A DNA stretch of 64,000 nt from Rhynochetos jubatus (lineage: Eukaryota; Chordata; Aves; Eurypygiformes; Rhynochetidae): assembly GCA_027574665.1 (NCBI GenBank), contig CM050656.1:14273501-14337500 (forward strand). The letters run 5' to 3'. Position 1 is the stretch's first letter, and each line of letters opens with the position of its first letter. Made by a program: the position numbers and the translations under genes. Below, piece by piece: positions 23,177-37,700 of this stretch. The notes under the pieces were generated by a model. It had not been told where the DNA came from. It saw nothing but the letters and a program-made list of their open reading frames with translations, and did no database searches.

Positions 23177-26100
23177 CAGACATTTTTGTGTATATTAGGG
23201 GCTATGTAAGTTTTATTAGTGTTACACTGAAAAATGTATTACAAAGTATATCCCTGAAACATGCTTCATGTTGGAACTGAAATTGGTTTATGCTCATAAG
23301 GATTTAGAGTTATTAATGGTTTTCAATAGTGCTTTTATTAGAGTTTCTAAAATTGTAAGACTCCATCAGTTATTTAAGGGATTTAGTCAGATTTATTATG
23401 AGTGAGAAAGTGGGGGTGGAATTCCTGTGAGCTAGACATTAACTGAACTGTTTTAGTAATGGACTTGTCATACTAATAATTACTTTTTTTTCATCAATGA
23501 CAGAACTTTGTTTCTGAAATTGAAAGAATTTTGTCTAAAGACATGAGGAAGCACAGAAAAAAATTACTTAGTGCATACATTTACAAAAGATGATATCTTC
23601 TGGTTGGTCTATTTTACTTACTATATATTTTTTATAGCTTTCATCCACTAATGGCTTATACTATTTTCCCTTTCAAATTCTACATCACAAGACTATCATA
23701 AATGAGTTACCTCCTTAGATTTATTTGACCTAGATGGCAATATTTTTGCTAAGTCTGATTGCTTCAGTTTTTTGTCTTTGTTTGTTTGTTGTTGTGGTTT
23801 TGCATTTCAGCATCCAGGAGATTATACAGATGAAGAAGAACAACCCAAAACAATTGTGTGTAATTTTCTTTCCTGTCTGCATTTACAAGCCCAGCAGGAA
23901 GAAATTCATAGCTGAACAGATGGAGTCAGTGCAAACTAATCACTACATCTGTTAGATTTTGAAATTATGACAGGATTCTTAAAGCCCAGCTCTGTGCAAG
24001 GAAGACACACAGGCTCATGAAGGCAGAGCCTGATGGATAACTGTAGAGAGGAGGTGGAAACCTGCTACCTATGAAGAAACATGGAATCACAAATCACCAC
24101 TCTTTTGAGGCCATTAGTTCATCTTGTTCGTTTTACTTCAGTGGTAAAATTGTTCATGTGGAGAGGAATAGCCAAAGTCTGCCCTGGTGATGCTAGGAAC
24201 AGCTGGAGATGTGCTCTGTGTCTCAGATATTTAAAAAGAGAAAATCATCTTCTTTTTCCAAAGCCCTGAAAGGGTCTAGAGCAGAACAAGAAAACAAGCT
24301 GTTTGTCATACTTTCCATCTGACCCACAGGTTTAATGTGTAAAACAGGAAAATCCTTCTTCATGAAATTATCCTGAAGTGTGCCTTAAGCACATAATATC
24401 ATTTTTAGGATGACTGAAATGTTCAGAATTAAATAAAACCAACCAACCACATGTTTATGTGAAACAAAACAGAAAAAAATATTTAGGTCTGGTTAATGAA
24501 CCAGAATATTTTACTGGACACTGTGTCAACAAATCAAATGAAGGGAGGTTTGGAAACGACATAATATGTAAACAGAGCTGTACCAACGAACTATACATAA
24601 ATACTTTCTTCTTCCTTTTCAGAAGAGAATGGGAAAATCTACTGTGAAATTGCTTTGACCTAATTTTATTTTGGGATTCTTTTGCACAGTCTGGGAACTG
24701 TCCAATACAATGTTGTCTTTGTATGGTATCTGTATAATAATGTTACTGATCAATACAAAATAGATAGGGTGTGGGTAGTCATGTAATACTAAGAATTTGC
24801 TGACTGTGTACCTCTTCAGGTTAGACATTTTACAGGATAATTCTAGTCACAAATATTATGAGCAAATCTGACTGGAAAATGTCACATGACTTTTTTAAAT
24901 TTTTGTCTCTCTGATTTCTTGAATGTGTATGTTCTCTGTCGTGTGTGAAATACAGGTGTGTTGGTCCAAAAGCTAGGATTTGGAAATTCTCTGCAGCTGA
25001 ATTTCAATGTAATCTCTATAATAATTTGTGAAATGAAGTATAAAAGGCTCCTCTTTGAAGCATATTCAGGAATTCCCTAATAATTGCACATGCGATAGCA
25101 CATGGAAATGATATCTGGGAGATATCTGCTTGACTTTGTTCACAAACTAGGTAGTTTACAGTTTTAAGTGTGAGTTTAAAGGTCAAGGAATATATTAGTA
25201 GGTGTATTAGAAAATATTGGGCCAATGTAGTCCATTGCATTGATCTGTCAGTGTACAAATAATGCTGTACAAATTGCTTTTAATTTCCTAAATTATTGTG
25301 TATCTATAAACAGGCAACTTTAATTGTTGTTCTTAAAAGAAACAGTTTTGTCATGGATTTTTAATGTAAGATTGTAAGGGAGGAGAAGAGGGACAAGAAT
25401 ATTGATTTTTTTTTTTTTTTTTTATTACCAATGACAGTAAAAACTGTGATTAAAATGAATTTCTGTCTTAAACCCAATATCTTCCAATGATCACGTTTCA
25501 CATAATAGCAGCTTTAATCCACTTAAGGACAGTGAGAACCAGAATGAAAAATAAATGTGAAACAAAGCAAAGAATTATCTTCTCCGTGGATTCCTGTGTA
25601 ATTCATGTGGTATGGGGTCTGACGTTTCTGCATCTTGGCAATAGTATTTAAGACAGACCATGCAGTGTTGCTGAGTTTCAGTATTCTTTCCTCTTAAGGA
25701 TAACGAGGTCTGTAAGCAGGTAGGATGTGTGATATGTGCTTCTAAAGTCAATAGTTCACCACAAGCAAAGACATAAAGACTTCTAGCTTGAAGAATATGA
25801 AACAAATGCTGAAATATTTCACTTGGAACTCTCCAGTGTACTTGTAGCCTTCTAAACCATTTGTGAATTTAAAGAAGTTCCATGACATTTGAAGGAATAG
25901 TTTCAGACTTCTGTTTCTTTTTTCAAGTGGTATTTATTTTCCTTACAGCTGTTATGAGTAAAAATTCTTCTTATAAGTACGTGTTTTAAAAATTTAGGTT
26001 ATTTTCCTCTCTTGCACCTTTTCTAATGAGTAATGGTGGTGGATGGTGTTGAGTAGTAACTCAGAGACAGTATGCACTTGCACTGTGTTTTAGTGCTTTG

Positions 26101-29100
26101 GCTAGTGTGTATGTTCTCCTACCATAGCCAGCCCCACAGCTCTTTAAAGGAGCGATTCCTCACATCTTTGTTTTCTAGGTATGCATAATGCTAGCAACCG
26201 TTAAAAACACAATTTCAAATTCTTACAAGTGCTCTATTACCTAAATTACCAGTTAATGTACTGTTATGGCCTACGATGCCTTGCCTCGTGGGAGGAACTG
26301 TGATGTTCCTAAAACAGTCTCAGAGCTGTCAGGAGAAGATAAATCCACTAGTTCTGCTCAGTTGTTAAAGTATGCTGTATGTTTGTTCTCATTTGAGGTC
26401 ACCACCTCCAAATCAGTATCCATTCCTTCCTTCTTTCTCAGTTCTGGGAATAAAACTAATTTTGAGCTGCTTGTGTCTATCTGGACCTTATGCTACAGTC
26501 TGAGTTGACAGTTTGCTGTTGTGTATCCAATGCAGTATTATTCACTTAAAGTGCAGTCCCTCATCATTTGGATTTGATTTTTGCATTCCTTTTCCTCTGT
26601 ATTTGCATTTTCTCAGTAATGTGACCAGACTTCTCAAACAGCGCATTCCTGTTTTAACTAAGTTCAGTTAACTAAGACTTTGGCCAATAGCACTGTTTGC
26701 TTTAGGACAAATCTTCGTAGGTTTTGCAGCTTGTAAAGCTGTGTGCTTTAGCACGTTAATAAAGATGGTTCAACTAATTCTATCAGAGGACTGGACTGAC
26801 GTGTCTCATATCATACTTTGCTGAAAACAAAACTTCGCTTATATACATGCTGCTATGTGACAGCGTGCTATCAGATCTGGAAACATACTTCTTTGTAGTG
26901 TCTTCCAGGTTTGTATCTGATTTTGACTGAGGCTTTAAAGTGGTTTAAAAAACCCCATCTGTTAGAATGCATTGGTGGAGAACTTAATTGTTTATATTTA
27001 TTGTGCGGGAACAATATTATGAATTCCAGATAACCAGAGGTGCTAGAAACGTGCAGAGGTCAGCCACGATATGGAAACTTTTTGGCACTCTGGAATATTC
27101 CTTTGGTTTAGGCATTTGAGTCCATTTAATGTGAAGCCAAGAATGTATGCCTTTAAATTTAAATGTTGTACTGCCTTTCAGATGTAGTCCGTTTATCTTT
27201 TGCAGTAATATTATTCACAAGTACTCTGAAAATTTCCTTGGAGTTACTGTTACTCTTTCTGTTTATGCTGTGAAAACTCTGTTGATATTCCAAAATTCTT
27301 GCACAGCGATAGAACCCTTTGAAGTTTTTGCATCTTTCCCCAAATACAGGGGTTTGTTTGGTGATATTTTACCCTTCTGTTTTGTTTTACAGTCTTGAAG
27401 ATTGAAGTTCACATTTCTGTCTTTATCACCCATGTTATTTTGAATTTTTCTTCTCTGTGATGTTAGGATACTATTCAGTCTTCAAACTCAACTAAGTTTC
27501 GTTTGCCATAAATTATTTCCCAAGTTTTCTAGTCTTTCTGAATATCCTGTAGACCCAAACTGTAATAGTCTGATAGAGCTCAGCTCCATGAAGACTAACC
27601 ATTTACCTTAAAAATGTCCACAGACTCTGCTTCCTTTTTATACTTTGCCTAAAATTCTCTTGTAATTTTGAGTGTGATGGATGTCATATGTCAGTATACA
27701 GTACTATGGCTACTTGTCTGTCTAACCAGACCAAGGCTTACTGAAACCTGTTTCAGAACTAGCAATATACAGAAACAAAACTTCCTTCTCCTTTTCTTCC
27801 TTCTCACTTCCATTGCTTGCTGATACAACCTCTGCTTTTGCTGTTTTGATATTTCCCGGTATGTTAATGCTGCTGGGACTATTCTCTTTTTTTTTTTTTT
27901 TTTTAAAAAAAGAAAAGTCTTAGCATGCTTTTGCCTACTGCATTCTGTTTTTTCCATAGTTTCAAGCAGGTTTGATGGAGATTACCTTCAAAGGGTCTTT
28001 AAGTTCCTATATCACCTGAGCAACAGTCGTCTTCATAACTGGTCCCACCTACCTCACGTCACTTTGTCTTACCAATCTTTATTTGGTAAGTTGTCTGAAC
28101 AGAGAAGCTGAACACCTGGCTCTTCCCCTTAGCAAGATGACATATGCCATTCTCAAATCTATTGAGTGGTGCCTGATATAGAGACAATCTCGATTATATT
28201 GATTTGCCAATATTTGTCTAAATAAATGATAATAGTAATTCTGCAGGAAAATCTAGCTCTGAATTTCCATTCTCACAGAAGCTTTATGTAAAATAATCGA
28301 GTGAAATATCGCATTATAGTTGCAATCTCTGATAACCAATGCATACTGTATGGTAATTTGGTTAGATGGATCACTAGTTGTCATTTATTTTATGAATAAA
28401 TAGGCAGTTTAAACTGTGCCATGTTTGCTCAGGTCATGATGAGATCCAGTTGCATGGTGGTCTAGCAGTTACAGAAGGTGGAGTTTAGTCCTATGCCTGG
28501 TTTCCAAATCACACTCCCATCTCAAGAGAACTTACAACTTCACTTTCACTTCACTGAAGTTCTGCTGCTCCATGAATGATGATCCTTTATTATTTTTGTC
28601 TGTCTTCTCCAGCTTGCTTCTGTTTTGTTTTCTGCCTGTGATTTTGTTTTTGTTCTGTTTGCAGAGGAGATGGGGTGGCATGAGTTGACAGAGAGGGAGA
28701 GAACTTTGCTTTAAGATACAAATTTATACCACCTCAACATCCATGAGTGTTCCATGCAGAAAGGAGCAAATGTCCAGCCCAAACGAACCATCCTCAGCAC
28801 AAGTAAACTGCTGATGAGAAAAGACACATAATGGAGCTAGAGGAGGTCATCAGACACATCTGTGCAAGCGTTTACATGACAAAATAAATTAGTAAAACCA
28901 TAACAAGGCAAGTGCAACAGGAAATTACTGTCTGTATTTACTGCTTGTCTGCTTCTGAGGAGAAAGGTAGCCTCTAATGGCAATGGCAAAGGCACGAAAC
29001 TCAAATTACAAATTTGTGCCGTATGTTTTCTAATGCACGAATATAACACTTTAACACGTTTGGGTGTGGAGGTTTTACTGCTTAATGAAAGGCTGTCATG

Positions 29101-31249
29101 GAGATCATCAGGTTTATAACAAAATTGAATCACAAGGATGTGATCAGTGAACTGATGAGCTGAACACAGTTGTTTGGAACAATTGCCCTTTGCTTGCTTT
29201 GTTATGTTGGAAGAATTTATGTTTTGTGCAAGTACTTTCACAGATCTCTCTTGAGACCTCCTCTGTGCCAGTAGTTCCACTGTGTGCTTTTTCTCAATAG
29301 CAAATTTCACGTGTTCACTGTGGCTGGTTCAGTAAGCATATTTTGTCCTCTTTGTAAATGAAAACTGGCTAATACTTCTTGCAATCAGCTATGAATATAC
29401 TATCCTCTCTCTTCCTCTCCACAGCCAGCATCTCTCTCATTTATACTAGGGGCCAGAATGAAATGAAACTGCAGTGATAAAAACATCAAGACAAGCTGGT
29501 TTTTTTTAATCTCTGTTTAACTTTATCTCTTCTCTTATTCTCTCGTTTCTTCTCTTTCATACTATTCTCTCTCTCACCTCTTTCCATCTTTTACATTTCC
29601 CTTATTAGGTGTTACAGTAGAAGGTATGAAAGTATTGTCCTTTAGGACCATATGACAGCCACAGAAGAAGGAGAAAAAAGATGCTACAACTTTTATAGCA
29701 AAACTTATATATAACTTTTATATATATATTTATATATGAATTTTTTTAATTTTTCACTTTCTGTATTTTGTTCCTCAGGATCAGAGCAGGAGAAAAAAAA
29801 AGATACATATTACGTAGATATAGAAGATAGAGTTGGCTTTCAGTAGTTTGATACTACATGTTTGTGTTTAATACATGCACTCACTGGTCAGATACTGTCC
29901 TCCTGATTTTGAAGGTGGGAACTTGGTGGTCAGTTCTCACTCTGCTCTAATCCAGGTTTATGCGTTTCCCTGCGTAATAGTGTGCACTCTGGGTTTTACT
30001 GTTCACAACAGGTTACTTATAGAGAGTAATAGAGAGAGAAGTAGTGATAGATATATGTATATTTGTATGAAGGTACCTGTTGAAATTTCCCCTTGATTTC
30101 AGTGAAAATATTCACGTTGGATGTCAGTGCATCTCTCAATGGGCAGAGTTGAGCCTCAAGGAGGTTTTTCAGCCCAGGTTGTGTCAACTGTTCTCTGATT
30201 TCACAGACTTGAGAGTTTGCAAACTGTGAGAGGCGTCCCACTCAGATGGAGATGCTGGGCAGAGCCCACTGTGGTCCAGGAGAGCTCAAAGGGTCATCTT
30301 TGGAAATGTTATTTATAGGGTCATGAATAATTTTACATCCTGGCCTTAACCAGGGCAGGTAGTCATTGGAATTCCCTGCTGGTACTGATCTACCCAGACT
30401 GTGATAAAGTTCAAGGCTGGCAGGGGATGAATTATTTCACTCTCATCCCCCACCGTAACCAGGTAACTGACCCCTAGTATGGCCATTCCCCACCTTGTCA
30501 GTGCAAGAGTGTTTTGATGTGATAAGGGGCGCTTAACCACAAAACTCCCTGCACAATGGCTAAGTTTTGATGGGAATCTCTAATGCCATAAAGCTGTCCA
30601 GGAGTTAAGAGGGGAAGAAATGCACCACCACACTGTTATAATTGTCAGTGGAATTGTCAAGTCTGACATATTTGAACCAGAAGATTCTATGTGCTTTCCT
30701 TACCATTCCTTTGTGAACTTTGAATTTTCAGTTCAGTCCTTGAATTGTTTCACACATCTTTAGTGCTGAGCTAAGAGTGAGAGATGCTTTCAACCTCACC
30801 AAAGTTCATTGTTCATGATGTACCCTTAAAATGTTTTACTGTTTGACTGAATCAAAACAAAACACACACACGCACAAAAAAAAAAGAAAAAGAAAAAAGT
30901 AAATTAGCCAACTCAGATAACCTGAGCAGTCCTTTCCTGCATATATGTGGAAAGGGAAAAAATAGAACATTCAAACAGCTGCTTTGAAATGCTGGAGAAG
31001 GTGCGGGATTTATGTTTATATAGACTGTGCTATCATGTCCCTTGAAAGGCTCACTTGACCATTTTAAGTAACTCTTGAGTAACTCTTCAACAAAATATTT
31101 TTCCAGCTGTTATTTCTGTTTCTTCACTCCAAATCTTGTTTCTAGCAACATTATTCAACAATTCTGTTGTTGCTGTGAAAACCTCTCATGTTCTGCTTCT
31201 AGTGTTTTTGATTTTATCTACCGATTTTTTTTTTTTTCTTTTCCTAGAA
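23177..31249. other. Intergenic, no gene recognised
   Basis: AT-rich with T runs at 25406-25423 and 27887-27904 and a TA-rich patch at about 29700-29755. A 157-codon minus-strand ORF (29310 to 28837) is the longest open frame, and I see no family match in it. A CA/A-rich low-complexity tract lies at about 30858-30899. Confidence 0.55.
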
Positions 31250-31310
31250 AATCACAGAATAATTTAGGTAGGAATAGACCTCAGGAGGTCATTTGATCCA
31301 AACCACCAGG
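31250..31310 (-). mobile_element. Old CR1 3'-end fragment, reverse orientation
   Basis: The + strand reads ATCACAGAATAATTTAGGTA, then GGAATAGACCTCAGGAGGTC, then ATTTGATCCAAACC. This is the reverse complement of the CR1 3' terminus (GGTTTGGATC...CTTCCAACC...ATTCTGTGAT pattern). The fragment is about 60 bases, truncated and diverged, preceded by a T run at about 31224-31237. Confidence 0.75.
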
Positions 31311-34300
31311 ATGTGATTTTTATTTTCTCTTTTTTTTTAATAATGCATACCGGTTGTGCATGTCTGTAAAGATTTCAGTGTAGTTATTTTACTACCTAAA
31401 AAAAAGAATGTAGCCCAGCTGAATAGTCTGTTCAGAGCTTATTTCTCTTGGCTAAATTTACACATCTAAAATTGTTATAATACACATTTTAGCTTCCATA
31501 TACACTAGTATTTATACAGCTATATATGGTATATTTGAATTAAATGTCTAATTCTACTAAGTTACTGTAGATCTGCATTAATGCATACAGCTGTCCTAAA
31601 CTAAGATAGGATTGTATACATCTGATAGAAGAACTAAGGCAAATGATTGCACCTTAGAAATGCTGATACACTGTTTCTGTGTTGCCATAAAGGAAAAAAT
31701 GACAAAATGACTTCAGACACAGAAATTAATTAAAATAAAAACCCTTAATGATATATGGTTTTGTGATATCACTATTCTTTCAAACTGATAGGGTATATCT
31801 GAGGAAAAAAAAAAAAGATGTGGGTTTCAAATGTAAAATACAAATTTTATTTTCTCATGTCTGTTTTGGAGTTCTTTGGTTTTAGTTGGGGGTTTTTTTT
31901 TGGTGGTTTTTTGGGTTTTTTTTTTTTTTAGCAGTGGGCAGTGTTCTGTGGAAACAATCTTCTTTCTCTACATTTTTCCTCCTGGGAGGGCTTTACATCA
32001 TCAGGGTACAGTGAGGAATGGGACTGAGCATCTAATATCAGGAAACTAAATCAATTTTATTGTGACCTGTGTTGTGGGAAATGTGTAATCATATTGCTTT
32101 CCTAATTTCTCTTTCATGCTGGCTCACTCCCAAACAAGATTTAGGAAGAGCAGATTCATCTGGAAATGTACTTTTTTGTTGTTCTTGTATTTGCCAAATT
32201 TTCAGTTAATGTTCAGCAAACCAAGAAACTTGCCTCCCCCTCTCTCCTCTGTGTTTTTTCCTTTTTTTTAATTCAGTTTTTGCTATTTGGAATATTTTTG
32301 TACTTGTATAACCTCACTTTCTGTGTACACACACATAAATATTTGAGAATATTTTCCATGGAAAAGCTTAATAGGAATAGTCCATAATTTTTAGAGAGCA
32401 GAGAGGTGCCAAAGTTTCTCTGATGGGGACAGCTATATAGTTTATGCAAGAATGAGATTCCAGTCCTAAAGAGCAAAGCAGACCCTTAAATGTAGATCTC
32501 TTCCACTCTGTATGAACAAATTACCATTTGAATTGTATATATGTGTCTTAAAAGAGAAAAATTTCTTATAGGTAAAGAGATTTGCCATCAATAAATGTCA
32601 AAACTTTAAAATCCATAGTAAATTATATTCCTGTCACTGTCTAGCTCTACTTTTTATTATTTTCTCCTTTCTCCCCCAGTAATTAGTTTGGCCCTTCCCA
32701 GGAAGATGGAAAAGCTTTTTGAGGTAGTCCAGTTTCACAGTATTAAGAGCACTGCTTTAAACCTAAAGCATGTAATAACAGCCTCAGTAACAACCTGGGA
32801 CTGGTGTCTTTCCCTCTTGAATGAACAAAGAAAAATGGCATTTTCCACACACAAAAGAAAGCTGCATAAGTTAGACCCTGTCTGAGAAAAGGCTCAGTTT
32901 GATCACTGAAAAGCTATTCAGGTGTTCTGTGATCATTTACTTGTTAGTTTTCAAGGAAGAATTAAGTCATATGAGCCATTGTGCTTCCTGTAGGAACCAG
33001 AGCATTTCCAAAGAAAAAGACCCTAATGCGAATATGACCTATGGCCCTTCTTAAAATGTTTAAATGAGACGGAAAAAAAAAAAAAAGGCAATAAACTCCC
33101 CTGTCATCTTGAAAATGTTTGGGGCTTGAGATGTGCTCATGAAGCACTTCCTCTCTGCACCTTGAGGAGAAAGAGTGAATGGAGTCTTTATTATCTCTGA
33201 GTGAGAAACTAATAGAATTTAATGTAGTGCTAAGATGTATACTGAGCAGGGAGGAGGGCTGATTTCCTCTTGTGTAATGGGTGGCATGTTGGTTCACACC
33301 AGGGAACTCACCATGAACAAGTACAACTAGGAAAATGAAGGTAACGCTTTAGGTAGCTTGCTGGGACTGGCATTGTAACACACCCTGATCAGTGCACAAG
33401 GATAGTGCACAAAAAAACTAATGCCTATAACACCCCATGCAAATGGGGAATTGCTGCTCTACTTGAACTTTTCCAAAAGCTAGCTTACCTAGGGGGTTAG
33501 GGCAAAAGCAAGCAGCTTCATCAAAAGTTTCAATGTACTATTTTATGTAGAAATAACTCAAAAAGGGTGTAACATAAAACCATCCACCCAATTATAGAAA
33601 GCCCTTTGCTAAGTTTCATTTTAAGATGAGTTTTTTATGCTATAAATTGAACTGTTGAATTGCCCATGCAGACAGAAAAAATAGAGCTTCTGTAAAACAG
33701 GTTGCTGCCTCTTACACTGTTTCAGTGCCAGATGGTAAGAGCAATGTTGGCACTGGAAGCAAGAGGCCAGCCTGATTGCTCTGATATCCAGTACTGCTAT
33801 AGGTAAATGTGCAGGCCCCGCAGTTTAGTTTAAAGGCTTAAGACCTCGGTGTTGAAATAGGTCTATACAGTTGTCTCTTGTTCTAGGTAAGAGATAGTTG
33901 AATGAGTCTCTTGTCCAAATTCTCTGTGAGCTCTCAGTAGGAAAATTCCCTAAAAACTCTGCTTCTGTTCTGAAGACATGTTTTCTGTCATTATAGAAAA
34001 TCCACTAATCCTTGAGGAAGTGAGGAAGGACTGGGTCCAAGGCTGCTCTCTAGCTAGACTACCCTTTATCAAAAGGTTTGCTATTAGGTAGTTTGGGAAG
34101 TTCATGAAGGAATCTGTGGAATTAGCATTTAGTGATATAAAAGAGCTGAGAAGAGACTTTGAGAACTTATAACATTCTGAAATTCTTCATTCCATAAGGT
34201 ATCTGGAAAGTACATGTTTTTGAAATCAGTTATTAAATAGATATAAGGATGATCCTTCTTGGGCAGCTGTTTAGCTGTGAGGAATGGTACATCATATACT

Positions 34301-34668
34301 CAAAAAGTGAGCCAGAAGCAGAGTCATATAATGTTCCAAATAATGACCCCAAAACATTTCTCTTTAAAACTCTGGTCTCTAACTATAAGGAAGTCAGGAC
34401 TGGAAATAGCAACTTCTTGTTTCCAGCTATTGGATCTTCGAAGTGCATTTTGTTTTTCTGGTGTAATTAAGTCATATATCTGAACAAGCAAGAAGCTTCC
34501 TTTCTAAAGAGGAATCATAAAATGCTGTGCATTTTACTATAAGTACGGGATCCCAGCACCATAAAACATGGTAGTACTGGGTTTTCCACTAAGCTTTCAT
34601 AATACAATGAATAATATATCCTTTAAAAAAAAAAATTTAGTATTCTGTGACTCTGATCTCTGGTTCAA
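31311..34668. other. Intergenic, no gene recognised
   Basis: AT-rich DNA without recognisable exons apart from the low-complexity tract at 31881-31929. A 111-codon minus-strand ORF at 32962-33297 is interrupted by poly-F and has no recognisable family. Confidence 0.55.
31881..31929 (+). repeat. T/G low-complexity tract
   Basis: A run of T blocks separated by GG, GGG and GGGGG islands, ending in a homopolymeric T stretch. Four or more G islands on one strand give weak quadruplex potential. No coding function. Confidence 0.7.
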
Positions 34669-34737
34669 GTTCAGTTTCTTTCAGTTTTCTTGACTCTGAA
34701 GTTATTAGACAGGATAAAAAGCAGTCTGAAACTGAAC
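34669..34737. promoter_or_regulatory. Cluster of IRF/ISRE-like half sites forming an inverted repeat
   Basis: GTTCAGTTTC (34669-34678) and its exact reverse complement GAAACTGAAC (34728-34737) flank this segment. Directly after the left copy, TTCAGTTTTC (34680-34689) gives a third overlapping site. GAAACTGAA is the core of interferon-stimulated response elements bound by IRF and ISGF3 factors. The cluster lies about 18.5 kb upstream of the IFI44-like exons. Enhancer function is inference only; the motif density is what the sequence shows. Confidence 0.35.
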
Positions 34738-37700
34738 CTCGTGTTCCGCAAGGGGAATAATTTTTCCATTAATCTTTCCCTGATTAATTTCAATTAATCT
34801 TTGCCTTCAGTCTTCAGTGAGGAGCAAACAGTGCTCTTTTATATAGATAGATCTCAGGGGGTTCACACAACCACATCAAACAGATGTAACACTAGAAATT
34901 AGTTTCAAGCATCATGGCAGCAGTCTCACTCTTTTAGCTGCACCAATGCAGTGTATCTGAGAAGTCACTTGCACCCACTTTTGGCATGTTTTCTTTATGG
35001 CTGAAATTGGGCTGTTCATCTTCTCACTTCTCAATACTAGCAATCAAAATTGCACGGTGATATACAGGGATACTTTGATTCCCTCAACCGCAATGAAGAA
35101 ATGCTTAGCATGCCCTAGGAAGATCCACTATGATGAAGTAGAGTATGTTGTCCTTGGACTCTGAGGTCTACAGGGTTTTGCTCTCACCTTCCCCTTTTGC
35201 TTTGCAAAGGAGATTGCCCAAGAAGTTTGTTGAATCAAACATTCACAAAAAAAATAGCGCCTTTTATCTTATCACTGTCTGAGGGGAAGGTTAATGCAAT
35301 AACCCTGAGGGTTAGTCTGGAAAGAGATTAAGGACATTTATTGCAATTTAGGAATGATATCTTTAAAATATTGTAACCAGAGGGTTCCCTACCTACCACG
35401 TTTGATCTACATTAAAGACTAATTTCAATCTCAGATGTGTTTCAGGGGGTCTATTCAAGTTGTGTGCCTGGAACTGAAAACAAACATCTTCAGTATATAT
35501 GTGAAAAGTTTTTTGTTTGTTTTTTTTTCCCCTGTAACTGCCAGCAAATTCGTTTTTGGCCCTGGAAGTCAAATCATGTTCTTTACTTCTATTTCATTAC
35601 CAGTAATAAGTGGTCAGCAGGTCAAATTATGCTCCCAGAAAAGCATGCAATCTCTTCTGATGGCCTGGTGGCATCAAAGCAGGAGCAAAACTGGTCTGCC
35701 ACCAGGCAGCATCTCTGATAGCACTACAGAAAAACAGATTCACGGGAGCAACAAAAGTCTCATGCTTAGTGAAATAGAAAATGGTGTTAGGGCTACAGGG
35801 AAGTTGTATGGATACATTTTTAAGGCACAGATTAGGGAAATAACTGAGAAGTATAGATGCTGCAGGAATATTGAAAAGGAAGCTATTTTTCATAGAGAGA
35901 TGAAGGTCTCTAAAGTTGTAATTTTGACTCCACATGCCATAAGCTCACTTGGTGCAGGCTTTTTCATACTATCGTTGTTAATATGTGATAGTCAAGGGCT
36001 CCTGACTGGCATCTCTGAGGGATGGCTGTCTCAGAAGGAAATTTCTGCTGGGCGAGAAAGACATTTCTGCTGCAGGGTGCTCTGTGTGCTCTGGACCCAT
36101 CCCTTTCTACAATGGTATGTTTTTCCCCTGCCCTTCCTTGAACACCACCTTTCTGGGGTGCAGGGGAGCAAATTGTTTCAACAATCACCAAAATCCATTC
36201 CAGATTCTGTTCAAAATCCTCAAATCTAAGTCTAAGGTACTCCAGCAGTGCCTAAATTCTGCTTGCTTGTGCTACAGGTGCTGAGGAGGCTTTCACAGCC
36301 CCTGTGTAGGGAGAGTGTAAATCGTGTAACTGCTGATGTCAGCTGCTTCCCACATCGATGACAAGAGCAGGGACAGAGTAACTGAGAGCTGCCACTGGTT
36401 TGTTTGTTCACAGCATCAAGATCGTCAAGAAGGATTTCTGTGATGGACGTTGCAGGAATGAATGCAACTGTTCATTTCCATGGACACAAGCCACAGAAGA
36501 CCATGGCACAAAGACAAGAGTATGTGTATATAAGTACATACACACATGCATGTGAGTATTTATTATGTATATATAACATTTCTCAAGAAAAGGGAACATG
36601 GGAACAGCAGTGCAAATAATTTTCAAGGAGAATTCCCTGAATAGCTAGCCATTTTACATGAACAGACCTTAAAGACGTTCACAAAGGAGTATCATTTCAA
36701 ACTGACCAATTGGACAAGTAAAATTATGAAGATGCAGATTTTTAAAAGGCAGATTGCAACTTTAATACATTTTAGTGTTTAAGAAAAGCTATGACATATT
36801 TCTTAGGAAAACACAATAATCATAGCAGAACAAGGCAATAGTAATTGATATATAATATTTTACACAGGCTCAAGTTCACTGAAGACTCAGTCAAGTTGCT
36901 CAATTTTTATTCTGATTTTCACCAACTTATGCTTGTTTTTGCTTATTTACTGTTATTAATTTTATTGGCATTACTCTCAATTTGTACTATCATAAGAGTA
37001 AGAAGGGTTAGTGATTAAGGGTAATGGATTAGTCAAAAAGTGTTTTCATTTAAAGATAATCAGGGATGAGAGGGTTTCTCCCTATTGACCTGTACTATGG
37101 TGCAGGATGTACATTCAGGACATTCTCCAGCCTCCTTCCTCTGATTCTCCCTTGTACTGTGATTCTTTGTTGGTTCAGAGAGATTCTGTGTTGATATATA
37201 TTCTTCTCGCAATAGAAGTTCTGTGACACAAACATCAGCATTAAGAGAAATAATCTGCAAAATATCAAAGTGTGCAATATGATATTGTGTCTTCTATCAT
37301 TCAAGTTGTCATGAAAAGAAATAAGTTTCAGTAGTTTCAAGGAGCTGCCAGTATTAGACAACCATTCTGGATAACTCCTGGTCCTATTTCAGCAGTAGAA
37401 AAAAAGCTGCAGGAGCTGGCATGGTGAAAGCTGCTAGCAATGGCAGAGGCTATCTTAAAGATTTCTGGTATTTATTTTTTTAATCAAAGTTTAATTTATA
37501 GTTGAAACTAATGTCTTAAAAAGGTTGAAAATCATGTAACAGGTTCTCTAAACAAGTTGTTCTGGCAGGTCATCCCACTTTCCCATTGAAAACTGAATTT
37601 CACCTTGGATTAAACTGAGGTTTGAAAGTATCTTTATCTTTTAAAGAGAAAGTAATGGATTTTAAAGAATAGGTGTTTATTTCATGTTACTGATACCTGT

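Noticed and set aside
24080..24130. Possible additional CR1 3'-end fragment in reverse orientation
   Set aside because: Shares only the ATGGAATCACA start; the GACCTC and CCAACC blocks are absent.
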